A stretch of DNA of 64,000 nt from the IMG/VR virus record IMGVR_UViG_3300034095_001343, positions 1-64,000 of that record. One strand, given 5' to 3'. Below are positions 47,461 through 56,942 of the stretch, piece after piece. A program made the position numbers and the translations under genes. The stretch's first letter is position 1. Every line of letters begins with the position of its first letter. The stretch comes from a virus. The notes beneath the pieces are model-generated. The model saw only the letters and a list, made by a program, of their open reading frames with translations, was not told where the DNA came from and made no database searches.

Positions 47461-47492
47461 ATGAAAAGATAAAAAAAATTATTAAATTCAAT

Positions 47493-47541
47493 AAAGAGCT
47501 GTGCAATTCTGTAAGGATATACTGCACAGCTCTTTTTTATA
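47493..47541 (+). terminator. Strong hairpin terminator
   Basis: AAAGAGCTGTGCA (47493-47505) pairs perfectly with TGCACAGCTCTTT (47523-47535) and is followed by T. The nrdB start at 47561 comes 20 bases later; an upstream in-frame start would run through the hairpin and is rejected. Confidence 0.85.
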
Positions 47542-47560
47542 TAGAAACAATAAAACAAAT

Positions 47561-49522
47561 ATGAAAGCAAACATTTTTGAACCAAGATTAAACATTTTAC
47601 CTTATGAATACCCTCAGTTATTAGCATATAAAGATGCTATTCGTCACTCTTACTGGATTGATACTGAGTATAATTTTACTACAGATATTGATGACTTTAG
47701 AGTAAAAGTTACAGATAGTGAAAGAGAAGTTATTAAAAGAACAATGTTAGCCATTGCGCAGATTGAAGTTAATGTAAAAACTTTCTGGGCTGATATGTAT
47801 AAGCGTATGCCTATCACAGAAATAGGAGATGTAGGTATGACCTTTGCTGAATGTCATGGTGAAGGTACAGAAATACTAACCTTAAAGGGTTGGATAGACT
47901 TTAAGAATATTACTAACAATACAGAAGTTATTCAGTATGATATAGAAACTGATACAATGACATCTGTTTTACCAACTAATATAATAAATAAACCTTACAA
48001 AGGGAAAATGCATAGGATTAAAAACCAAACATACAATGCATTGCTAACTCCTAATCATAACATTATATATAGGACAAGAAGTGGTAATGTTATGAAAAAG
48101 ACCATTAAAGAAATCACTAAATTTAATAGTGATATGAAATTACCTTTTTCAGGAAAACTTCTCCATGATGGAATACAAGAGTTAACACCTATTGAAAGAT
48201 TAAGAATTGCTATACAAGCTGATGGATCTTCTAGATTTTGGAATAAGAATGGTGAGAAGATAAGAAGAGGATTAGAAACAAATAGTCATACTTATGAAAT
48301 TTCAGTTAAAAAAGAGAGAAAGAAACTTAGACTAAAAAATCTTATAATAGAATCAGGATTAACATACAGAGAATTTGAAGTATCAAGACCTGAATATGTA
48401 AAGTATGAAATAGATTTTCCTACTGATTATGATTTAAAACAGTTTAATTGGGTTGATTTATCAGATAAATCTCAGAATTGGTGTAACCATTTTATTGAAG
48501 AATTGATTGAGTGGGATGGAACAAGATTGGAAGGTAAGGGTAATGCTAAGAATTGTCTTATGAAATATTCTACTACTAATAAATTATGTGCTGATAAGGT
48601 TCAAGCTGTAGGTATTTTAGCAGGTTACAGAACTAATATAAATACTAAAACAGATAATAGAAAAGATTCATATAAAGATATTTATACTGTAAGTTTTGTA
48701 AATACAGAAAATTATTCATCAATAACATATACACCTACTATTGAGGATTATGATGGTAATATATACTGTGTAACTGTTCCAACGGGATGCATTGTAACTA
48801 GATATAATAATAAAGTTTTAATTTCAGGAAACTCAGAAGTTCGTCACAAAGATGCATATGCAAGACTGCTTAGAATTCTAGGTTTAGAAGATGAGTTTAA
48901 AACAGTAATTGAAATACCAGCTATTGAAGGTAGAATCAAATACCTAAAGAAGTACTTAGACGGTTCCCGCAGTAAGGATAATAAGATGTATACTAAATCT
49001 GTGCTATTATTTTCTCTATTCATTGAGCACGTTAGTTTGTTTAGTCAGTTCTTAATTATGATGTCTTTCAATAAGGAAAAGAATCTTTTTAAAGGTATCT
49101 CAAATGTTGTTGAGGCTACCAGCAAAGAAGAGGATATTCACGGTAATTTTGGTGTTGAGATTATTAATATCATTAAGTCTGAAAATCCTGAATGGTTTGA
49201 TACAGATTTTGAAGAGTTAATTTACTCCGCCTGTTTGAAAGCTTATGCCGCTGAATGCGGTATATTAGACTGGATTTTTGAAAAGGGTGAGTTAGAGTTT
49301 CTAAATAAGGAAACTATTCAAGAATTTATTAAGAATAGATTTAATAATTCTCTTAGAAAGATTAACATGCAGCCCTTATTTGAAATTAATACCAATTCGT
49401 TAGAATCAACAAAATGGTTTGAGGTAGAGATTACCGCAACTAAAGAGGGTGACTTCTTTTATAAAAAACAAATAGACTATAACAAAAAATCTAAAGCAAT
49501 TACAGAAGATGACTTATTTTAA
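47561..49522 (+). CDS. nrdB: Ribonucleotide reductase small subunit NrdB with intein
   Basis: The class I RNR radical subunit makes the tyrosyl radical used by NrdA to reduce ribonucleotides to dNTP precursors. The precursor is 653 residues and the mature protein about 326. After intein removal the metal site reads FAESEVRHKDAYARL, with Glu and His ligands (EVRH) and the radical Tyr; a second ExxH (EEDIHGNFG) lies further on. The ATG at 47561 (MKANIFEPRLN) is chosen because the earlier frame start overlaps the terminator. nrdA follows four bases after the stop. Confidence 0.9.
   Translation: MKANIFEPRLNILPYEYPQLLAYKDAIRHSYWIDTEYNFTTDIDDFRVKVTDSEREVIKRTMLAIAQIEVNVKTFWADMYKRMPITEIGDVGMTFAECHGEGTEILTLKGWIDFKNITNNTEVIQYDIETDTMTSVLPTNIINKPYKGKMHRIKNQTYNALLTPNHNIIYRTRSGNVMKKTIKEITKFNSDMKLPFSGKLLHDGIQELTPIERLRIAIQADGSSRFWNKNGEKIRRGLETNSHTYEISVKKERKKLRLKNLIIESGLTYREFEVSRPEYVKYEIDFPTDYDLKQFNWVDLSDKSQNWCNHFIEELIEWDGTRLEGKGNAKNCLMKYSTTNKLCADKVQAVGILAGYRTNINTKTDNRKDSYKDIYTVSFVNTENYSSITYTPTIEDYDGNIYCVTVPTGCIVTRYNNKVLISGNSEVRHKDAYARLLRILGLEDEFKTVIEIPAIEGRIKYLKKYLDGSRSKDNKMYTKSVLLFSLFIEHVSLFSQFLIMMSFNKEKNLFKGISNVVEATSKEEDIHGNFGVEIINIIKSENPEWFDTDFEELIYSACLKAYAAECGILDWIFEKGELEFLNKETIQEFIKNRFNNSLRKINMQPLFEINTNSLESTKWFEVEITATKEGDFFYKKQIDYNKKSKAITEDDLF
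47852..48832 (+). mobile_element. Intein in NrdB (327 aa) with LAGLIDADG endonuclease
   Basis: The insert begins CHGEGTEILTLKGW with Cys1 and the block-A form CxxxGT, and ends NNKVLISGN before Ser+1 of the extein. Inside, TYNALLTPNHNI is block B (TxxH-like) and IQADGSSRFW plus LIEWDGTRLEG are the two endonuclease motifs. The usual penultimate His is Gly. It lies between Ala-Glu and Ser-Glu, two residues from a metal ligand. Confidence 0.9.
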
Positions 49523-49526
49523 AAAT

Positions 49527-51152
49527 ATGGAAAGAAAGAAATATTATTGGCTCAATGAAGATAGCCGTACATTTTTATCAAGGGGTTACATTAATGAAAC
49601 TCCTGAACAACGTATACATGATATTGCAGTAATAGCTGAAAAGTATCTTAAGGTTAATGGCTTTGCTAAAAAGTTTGAAGACTACATGGCCAGAGGTTTT
49701 TATAGTTTATCTACCCCGGTATGGATTAACTTTGGTAAACAAAAAGGTTTGCCTATTAGTTGCTATGGTTCTAATGTGGATGACAATCTTGATAGCATAT
49801 TAAATGCAGGGCGTGAGATTGGTATGATGTCTAAGTATGGAGGGGGAACCTCTGTTTTTTTAGGAAACATTAGACCAAGAGGTAGTGCAATAACAACAGG
49901 TGGCACTGCAGATGGGCCCGTGCATTATGCTAGAATCTATGATACAGTCGTAGATGTATGTAAACAATCTGAAGCAAGACGTGGAGCTTGTGCTGCATGG
50001 TTACCTGTTGAGCATGCAGACATACTTGAGTTCTTAGAGATTGGCGGAGAAGGAAACCCTATTCAAAACTTACAGTTTGGTGTTACAGTCACTGACAAAT
50101 GGATTGAAGAAATGAAAGCTGGAGATTCTGACAAACGTAAAGTCTGGGCCAAGATAATTCAAAAAAGAAATGAGTTTGGTTTTCCTTACATTATGTTCAA
50201 GGACAATACCAATAACAATTCACCGTATAAAGAATTAGGATATGATATTACAGCAAGTAACTTATGTTCTGAAATTCAATTACCAACTGATTCATTCAAT
50301 TCATTTGTATGTTGTTTAGGATCTATTAACCTTTTACACTGGGATGAGATTGTTAAAACAGATGCTATTGAAACTTATACATTATTCTTAAATGCAGTAA
50401 TTGAAGAATTTATTACTAAATCTAAAGCAATGCCTGGAATGTCTAGAGCACATAGTTTTGCAAAAGAACATAGAGCAATTGGATTAGGTGTACTAGGATG
50501 GCATTCATATTTGCAATCTCAACTTATTGAGTTTGAATCAATGGAAGCTAAATTTTTAAATGTCCAAGTTTTTAAAATACTTAAAGAAAGATCTGAGGCT
50601 GCATCGAGAGAACTATGTGAAATTGGTAATGTAAAGTCAATTAGACCAGGATATGCAAATACTACACTAATTGCAATTGCTCCAACAAAATCTAGTTCAT
50701 TCATACATGGACAAGTATCTATGGGTATTGAACCAATCAAATCAAATTACTTTATAAAGGATTTGGCTAAGTCTAAGACTATCTACAAGAATCCTTTTTT
50801 AGAATGTGAATTAGAAAAGTATGGTTTGAATACACCTGAAACATGGGAAAGTATTTTAAAGAAAGATGGGTCAGTTCAACATTTAGATTTCCCTACTAAA
50901 AAAGTATTTAAATCATTTATTGAGATTAGCCCTAAAGAAGTTATTATACAAGCTGCTGCAAGACAAAAGTTTATTGATCAATCACAGTCATTAAATATAA
51001 TGATTCATCCATCAGTACCAGCTAAAGATATTAACCAGCTTTATTTATTTGCACATGAGACGGGAGTTAAAACTCTTTACTATCAATTTAGTCAAAGTTC
51101 AGCACAAGCATTCTCAAGAAATATATTAGAATGCGCAAGCTGTGAAGCATAA
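49527..51152 (+). CDS. nrdA: Ribonucleotide reductase large subunit NrdA, 541 aa
   Basis: This is the catalytic subunit. Visible are ISCYGSN with the first active Cys, GGGTSVFLGNIRPRGS, NLCSEIQLP with the thiyl Cys and Glu, VCCLGSINL, LYYQFSQSSAQ with the radical-transfer Tyr pair, and ECASCEA at the C-terminus as thioredoxin-facing CxxC. The N-terminal ATP-cone is missing, so dATP feedback inhibition is probably lost, as in many phage NrdA. Start at 49527 (MERKKYYWLNEDS). Confidence 0.9.
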   Translation: MERKKYYWLNEDSRTFLSRGYINETPEQRIHDIAVIAEKYLKVNGFAKKFEDYMARGFYSLSTPVWINFGKQKGLPISCYGSNVDDNLDSILNAGREIGMMSKYGGGTSVFLGNIRPRGSAITTGGTADGPVHYARIYDTVVDVCKQSEARRGACAAWLPVEHADILEFLEIGGEGNPIQNLQFGVTVTDKWIEEMKAGDSDKRKVWAKIIQKRNEFGFPYIMFKDNTNNNSPYKELGYDITASNLCSEIQLPTDSFNSFVCCLGSINLLHWDEIVKTDAIETYTLFLNAVIEEFITKSKAMPGMSRAHSFAKEHRAIGLGVLGWHSYLQSQLIEFESMEAKFLNVQVFKILKERSEAASRELCEIGNVKSIRPGYANTTLIAIAPTKSSSFIHGQVSMGIEPIKSNYFIKDLAKSKTIYKNPFLECELEKYGLNTPETWESILKKDGSVQHLDFPTKKVFKSFIEISPKEVIIQAAARQKFIDQSQSLNIMIHPSVPAKDINQLYLFAHETGVKTLYYQFSQSSAQAFSRNILECASCEA

Positions 51153-51155
51153 TTT

Positions 51156-51202
51156 TAAGGGGGAAGATATAAACCATGTAGGTTGAAAATCTGAACCCCT
51201 TA
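51156..51202. terminator. Convergent terminator-like hairpin
   Basis: TAAGGGG (51156-51162) pairs with CCCCTTA (51196-51202), with an inner AACC/GGTT hairpin. It lies between the ends of nrdA and of the minus-strand giant gene and may terminate both. Confidence 0.5.
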
Positions 51203-51209
51203 TAATTTC

Positions 51210-54200
51210 TTATTTAATATAGAAGTTGGTCAGATTTAAGAATTCATTGTATTTCTTAATTGAATATAATATAGGCACTACATCTGCCCAGTTTTTATAA
51301 AGTTTTATTTCTCTCTTTCTAGTTCCTCTTTGATAAACATAATCTGAATCTAAGTAGAAATCTTCTTTACCTTCAACCAGATAAGCAAGCGGTGTCATTA
51401 CACTTAAAGATAATGCTTCACCAAACTCACCCAAGGTTCTTGTTGATGCAATAGGAGATTTAAACATTTGATAGATTTGCTGAGCACCTATAGGAGTAAA
51501 TAGAATAAGTTCCTTATAAGTTCTATCTGCTTGATATCTCATAAAGTTTTCCATTCTCTTTTCAAACTCAGTATCATCATCATCATCTGAGAACATTGCT
51601 GCAAGAATACCATTAAGAGCAACTGTCACCATGATGATTCCAATTTCTCCTAAAGTTCTATAGGCACCAAACAGTTTGTCTCTGGCTCTTTGATCTCTCT
51701 GTGAACCATCTCCAGTATAACCATATTGCTCCATAAAGTTCTCACTATGCTTACCAAATTCAAGTTGAAACGTAGCAAGCTGTTTTGTGCTATAAGCTAA
51801 AAATTTCCAGAAGGCTCTATATCTACCTTCCATCCATCCTAAGTTTTCATCAAAGTATTCTCTACGAAATCTTGCTTTAATTGCTGGAGCAACCCACTTG
51901 TGAAATTGTGCAGCAAGTCTACCAACAGCATATGATTGAATAACCATTCTATCATCCTTAGCATAGTTACCGTGAATTTGTTTATTCACTTCACGGATCT
52001 TATTTCTAAGTTGATATCTAAAGTCATTAGTGTATTTGACTTCTTTAATTACTTTAGGCTTTCCTTCATCATCAACATTCTTTCTATCAAGGGTTACAAT
52101 TGTATCATAACCATCTTTTAGTTTTGCTTCTTTTGTTTCTGAATCAAATTCAAAAGCATCATACATAGAGATGATATCTCCAGTTGCTTTATTCATGATC
52201 ATGGTATCTATAAGGATAGCCATACCAATCTTAGTCTGAACATTGTATTCAGCCATATCTTGAAGTACATAACCAAAGTCAGCAGCTTTTCTAAACCAAG
52301 ACTTGCCAATAGGCTCAGGACCAAATTGACTTTCACGTATGTCAGATTTAGCATCCATCATTCTAAATAAATCAACTAAAGCTTCATACTTACTTGAAGG
52401 CTCTTCAGGATCATAATCTGATTTATTAAAAGGTTTCTTTGCAACAGCTCCCAATCTTACTACAAGATCTGGCAAAGCTCTTTTGTTAAATTCAAACTCA
52501 GCTCTAGCATATGAAGAACCAGCAAAGAATCTTTGACCCAGTGCTTCAATAGTATTGTTAATTCTACCTAAAGCATAGTTATTAAAGTTACCAAATGGGT
52601 TAAATGCCACATAAGATAAAGATGAATATTCCATCAAACCGTCAGTAACTTTTTCTAAGAAGCCTTTAGTGATTCTATCATTGTCATAGTATACCATTGA
52701 CATCCACTTCTTAGCTCTCTTAACTACGTTACTTTCAGCTCCACCTTTTTTACCTTTTGGTATGAACTTACCTTTTACCCACTTTCCTAATGTTACTCCA
52801 GGATCTGCAGGTTGGTAACTACGTTGTTCAAGAACTTTAATGAAAGCTTTAAAGGTGTCTTCAACTGTAGACATCACTTCATAATGTTCAGCCATTGAAC
52901 TGAATCTCATGAGGGCCGTACCCATATCTTTATTAATCTCACCTTTAGAAGGTCTTGCTTGAATAGTTGCAAGTCTTCCTTTTAAAATAGGCATTTGATT
53001 ATCATAGGCATCTCTAGTTACAAAACCTTTCTTTCTGTTATTTTCTAATGCAGTAATCTCTGCATTAATTGCAGCAAGCTCTTCATCTGTTCTTGCTCTT
53101 CCTGTATAGAAGATAGGAAGCTGATCAATAAGATTACCTTCTTCATCTAATACAATACCTCTCTGTTCTGCAGTTTCTGATACAAGATTGTTAACACTTC
53201 TTGTAGCCTTAGACCAAAGCTTACCTACAATATTAGGTTTAGCTTTTATATCTTGGAATAATTTACCTTTTACTACGGGCACATTACCTAACATTTGAGA
53301 TCTATATCCCATAGGTAATTTGCCAAGTAATTGATTTTCATAGTAATTTACAAATGCTAAATAAAACTCTTTTTGAGTTTGACCTAATGCATCTGAAGGA
53401 TTCATAATTTTTTCATACTTTTCACTTACCATTCTCTCACCAGTACGCAGATTATAATCATTTGCAATACGGTTTTGTGGTTTAACAGCATGGAACACAG
53501 ACTCTCTTACAATTGCTCCAGTAAAATTACCATTCTGATCTTTTTTAGCATATGTATATTCAACTTCATTAAAATACTTAGCTAAGTAAACTTGATAAGC
53601 TCTGTCAGATACACCAGCCTTTCTTCTCCATACAGGTTTGCCATTAACCGGAACATAGTATTGGAACTTAGCTCTTTCAGTTTTAAACTCATCAGTGTAT
53701 TTATGGAAGTCCCCATCCATAAGTTTATCATCTAGACCCACTCTTTCAGCAGCCCAGAATGCAGCATACTCAGACTTAGCCTTAGCAAGTTTAATGTTAA
53801 ACTCTAAATCTTCTTTTTTAGCAGTTGCTGCTTCACTTACATCTCTATATTCTAAGGCATTACCATTTTCATCATAGAGTTTATCTCTAAGCTCCTGTTG
53901 CTTTTTATAGTATTGTCTACCTAATCTTTGAACATATCTTCCGTTAAATTCACCATCATCGTCAAACTCAAGCATGAAGTCATACATTTCTTGAGTATTC
54001 TTATTAGGAGATAGTTTCTGAAGTCTTGATGCTAGACCTGCAATAGTTCTGTTTCTTGTTTCTACATTATCCAAAAGCTCTTGCTTTTTAGTCTTGTAGA
54101 TTTTATCCATTACTGCAAGAATAGTATCTCTTGAAGTTGCTAGATCACCAGTACCCAGTTCCATATAATCTATATCACGGGCATGCTTCATTAAATCATT

Positions 54201-56939
54201 TAAAACATCATCGGTTAAGTCATCTCTTGTTGACCAATTCTTAATCTGTGCTTTTACATAATTTGTAATAGCTTCATTGATAAGACCTTCTTGCTTTGAG
54301 TTACTAACACCCAAATTATTCAATTGAGTTTGTAACTGTAAGATTAAAGATTTCTGTGTAGCATTGATACCTTCAAGATCTTTTACAGAATATAATCCTT
54401 CAAAAGTTTTAATGAATCTATTGAAGTTAAGAACGTATGTAATGTATTCTGATTTGTCAAAGTTATCTACATTGTTTACATAGTCTGTAAAGTTTTTAAT
54501 CTGCTTGAAAGCATCTCTTAATAACTCTGTAAATAGTGCAGCACGTGCCTTAGGACCTTCAGCCATTGCTAAGCTAATGGCAGATAGAGCATTAAGAATA
54601 TTTTCTTCAGTTTGCTCTCTAGTTCTATCAATATAGATAGCACTTTTAATCTGCTCCATTGCTTTAAGCTTTGTTGTCAAAGCCATTCTATAGTTTTCTA
54701 AAGCTTGTGTAATAACTTCATACTCAGTATATGGATCAGCAAAGTCTGTATCTTCTGGCATCTTTTCAGCATCTGTTAATTCTGAATCCCAGTTAACAGC
54801 ATTGTCTAATGCATCATCAATGTTTTTCTCTAAATCTTCTAATGAAATTGAGTCAACATTTTTTGGAACAAGAAGATCAACATATAAACTATTTTGACTT
54901 GCAGGATGAGCCACCCATTCATCAGATCTAAACTCACCAGTGAATTCTTGCTGAGCATCTTTACCTTTGATACCAACTTGAATGTGGAAAGTAGAAGCAC
55001 CCATTTCACTCATGTCTACTTCATAACCCATATTTTCAAGCATCCTTCTATACATGTTTACTTGAATACCCTGTTGAGCTCTTGTAGAAAGACTTTCAAT
55101 CCCTGCCTTTTTAAGATCACTATTTTCTCCTAGTTTATATTCTTGGTCATACTTAAGTTTACCTTGAAGTCCTACTTTAGTTTTAGCTTGCTCACTTAAC
55201 ACCATATCTCTTACAGAGTTCTTGCTTGTCTTAAGATCAACAATTCTAAGTTTACCATCTGGCAAAACAACAAGAATGTCAATTGATCCGGCAGTCTTTG
55301 ACTTCTGGTCATAAACAACAACTTGAGGAACGGCAACACCGCCACCTCTAGTAATCTCTCTAAGATTTTCTTGTAATTGTAAATAAGCTTTCTCAGCTTG
55401 TTCTCTATTAAGAACTTTCATTTGAGAAAAGACTTCATCTAATTGTTTATCTGAAGTTAATCCTTGCAATAACTTATCAAAGTCATTACCCAGATCAATG
55501 TTCAGTTTCTTATTAAACATATCTTCTTCAGAAAGCTTTCCTTTAATTCTTTCTGTAGTAGAACTGAAAGTCTCAGTTGTATCTAATAAGTTATAGTATA
55601 CATGATTCTCTTCATTAAGAACAACAATTGGTCCTTCAAATCCGGCAGCCATTGAACCAACTTCTTCTTTTGTAGTTTGTGCTTGATGGAATAGTCTATT
55701 GATTATTTCAGCTTGAATTGCATTTGATTGTCTTGTAGCATAATCTACAGTAGACTGAAGTTCAGGAGTTAAAGAAAATCTAATCTTAGCATCTGCTCTA
55801 GCCGCTGCGTTAAACTGAATACCAGAAGTATTTAACAACTTAGCAATATCAGATAAAGTAGTTGTAGGTTTAATGTCTTGAAGATTAATTCTCACAACTT
55901 CAGAAGGTGTTTGAGATGGTTGAACAACTTCAGAACTTCTTAAAGAAGATATATTAATACCTGTAATATATTTATGAAGATTGTTTATAATATCAGCAAA
56001 CCAATCCAAAAACTCTTTTACTCTTTCTTTAAAGGTCTTGGTTGGATTTTCTTCATATTCTTTTTTGAAGTGTCTTGTCAAAGCTTGTGTAACAAGTTCA
56101 AGATCTCTGTGTCTTTGATTAAAACCACGTTTCTCACTATAAGCATCTTCAATTTGCTGACTTAATACTGGAAACATAGTCTTTGCTTCTGATAGTAATG
56201 AATCAAACAAAGCTTTATTATCTACAAACAAAGCATCTGTAAATGGGTGAAGTATCTCTTCAATAGCTGTCTCATCTGTAACACGTCCTCTAATTAAAAC
56301 AACTTTATTTGATAGAGGATTGAAATAAGAATTTACTTTTTCAAAAGGTACATTAGCTTTTTGAAATTCTGAAAGACTATTATAATAAGCTTGTGCCTCA
56401 GCAACTGAAACTAACTCTACTTCAACATTAGGAAACATTCTCATTAAATGAGTAACAACGTGTCTACTTCTAGTTTGATCCCAACCTCTTGTTGATTGCA
56501 TCATATCTTTAGAAGTAAATACATTCTCATCTACAGTAATTTTAACTAAATTTGCAGTAGGTTGAAAATTAACAGCCTTCTCAGGAATGTTATTAATATC
56601 AAGATATCTTTTTACTTTGTTCAGATTACTTTGCAAAACTTGAGCATCATAAGCTCTAGTTTGTCTGTTAGAGTTATTTATATAATATAAATTACCAATC
56701 TTGATAATTAAGTTCTTCCTAGATAAATTACCCAGAATAGCTTCTGCAAAATTTCTTTGCTGAATGTTAAAAGCAATTTTCTTATCCTTTAAGAATTGTT
56801 TTGCTTGTCCAACTGTAGGAAAAGCTTCACTATTATTTACATTTTGCCAAGACGTAATTATTCCATCAACCTGTATATTGCTACTGAAAGCACCTAATAA
56901 GTTTTTATATTCTTGGGTATTTCTATTAAAACATGCCAT
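51210..56939 (-). CDS. Giant virion protein with PD-(D/E)XK-like domain, 1909 aa
   Basis: Likely partner of the virion RNA polymerase, co-injected with it in crAss-like phages. The N-terminal 350 residues include TAIEEILHPFTDALFVDNKA, a possible decayed metalloprotease-like segment. Around residue 550, GSIDILVVLPDGKLRIVDLK, then TSKNS has the G-x-D ... D-x-K pattern of PD-(D/E)XK nucleases. Then come long charged helical regions and, near residue 1770, a hydrophobic segment followed by SDDDDD. The start at 56939 is three bases from the upstream stop. Confidence 0.65.
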   Translation of the reverse strand: MACFNRNTQEYKNLLGAFSSNIQVDGIITSWQNVNNSEAFPTVGQAKQFLKDKKIAFNIQQRNFAEAILGNLSRKNLIIKIGNLYYINNSNRQTRAYDAQVLQSNLNKVKRYLDINNIPEKAVNFQPTANLVKITVDENVFTSKDMMQSTRGWDQTRSRHVVTHLMRMFPNVEVELVSVAEAQAYYNSLSEFQKANVPFEKVNSYFNPLSNKVVLIRGRVTDETAIEEILHPFTDALFVDNKALFDSLLSEAKTMFPVLSQQIEDAYSEKRGFNQRHRDLELVTQALTRHFKKEYEENPTKTFKERVKEFLDWFADIINNLHKYITGINISSLRSSEVVQPSQTPSEVVRINLQDIKPTTTLSDIAKLLNTSGIQFNAAARADAKIRFSLTPELQSTVDYATRQSNAIQAEIINRLFHQAQTTKEEVGSMAAGFEGPIVVLNEENHVYYNLLDTTETFSSTTERIKGKLSEEDMFNKKLNIDLGNDFDKLLQGLTSDKQLDEVFSQMKVLNREQAEKAYLQLQENLREITRGGGVAVPQVVVYDQKSKTAGSIDILVVLPDGKLRIVDLKTSKNSVRDMVLSEQAKTKVGLQGKLKYDQEYKLGENSDLKKAGIESLSTRAQQGIQVNMYRRMLENMGYEVDMSEMGASTFHIQVGIKGKDAQQEFTGEFRSDEWVAHPASQNSLYVDLLVPKNVDSISLEDLEKNIDDALDNAVNWDSELTDAEKMPEDTDFADPYTEYEVITQALENYRMALTTKLKAMEQIKSAIYIDRTREQTEENILNALSAISLAMAEGPKARAALFTELLRDAFKQIKNFTDYVNNVDNFDKSEYITYVLNFNRFIKTFEGLYSVKDLEGINATQKSLILQLQTQLNNLGVSNSKQEGLINEAITNYVKAQIKNWSTRDDLTDDVLNDLMKHARDIDYMELGTGDLATSRDTILAVMDKIYKTKKQELLDNVETRNRTIAGLASRLQKLSPNKNTQEMYDFMLEFDDDGEFNGRYVQRLGRQYYKKQQELRDKLYDENGNALEYRDVSEAATAKKEDLEFNIKLAKAKSEYAAFWAAERVGLDDKLMDGDFHKYTDEFKTERAKFQYYVPVNGKPVWRRKAGVSDRAYQVYLAKYFNEVEYTYAKKDQNGNFTGAIVRESVFHAVKPQNRIANDYNLRTGERMVSEKYEKIMNPSDALGQTQKEFYLAFVNYYENQLLGKLPMGYRSQMLGNVPVVKGKLFQDIKAKPNIVGKLWSKATRSVNNLVSETAEQRGIVLDEEGNLIDQLPIFYTGRARTDEELAAINAEITALENNRKKGFVTRDAYDNQMPILKGRLATIQARPSKGEINKDMGTALMRFSSMAEHYEVMSTVEDTFKAFIKVLEQRSYQPADPGVTLGKWVKGKFIPKGKKGGAESNVVKRAKKWMSMVYYDNDRITKGFLEKVTDGLMEYSSLSYVAFNPFGNFNNYALGRINNTIEALGQRFFAGSSYARAEFEFNKRALPDLVVRLGAVAKKPFNKSDYDPEEPSSKYEALVDLFRMMDAKSDIRESQFGPEPIGKSWFRKAADFGYVLQDMAEYNVQTKIGMAILIDTMIMNKATGDIISMYDAFEFDSETKEAKLKDGYDTIVTLDRKNVDDEGKPKVIKEVKYTNDFRYQLRNKIREVNKQIHGNYAKDDRMVIQSYAVGRLAAQFHKWVAPAIKARFRREYFDENLGWMEGRYRAFWKFLAYSTKQLATFQLEFGKHSENFMEQYGYTGDGSQRDQRARDKLFGAYRTLGEIGIIMVTVALNGILAAMFSDDDDDTEFEKRMENFMRYQADRTYKELILFTPIGAQQIYQMFKSPIASTRTLGEFGEALSLSVMTPLAYLVEGKEDFYLDSDYVYQRGTRKREIKLYKNWADVVPILYSIKKYNEFLNLTNFYIK

Positions 56940-56942
56940 ATG

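Noticed and set aside
47501-47560. Upstream in-frame start of nrdB
   Set aside because: The extra 20 codons overlap the 3' arm of a strong terminator and look unlike any NrdB N-terminus. The ATG at 47561 gives the normal start.
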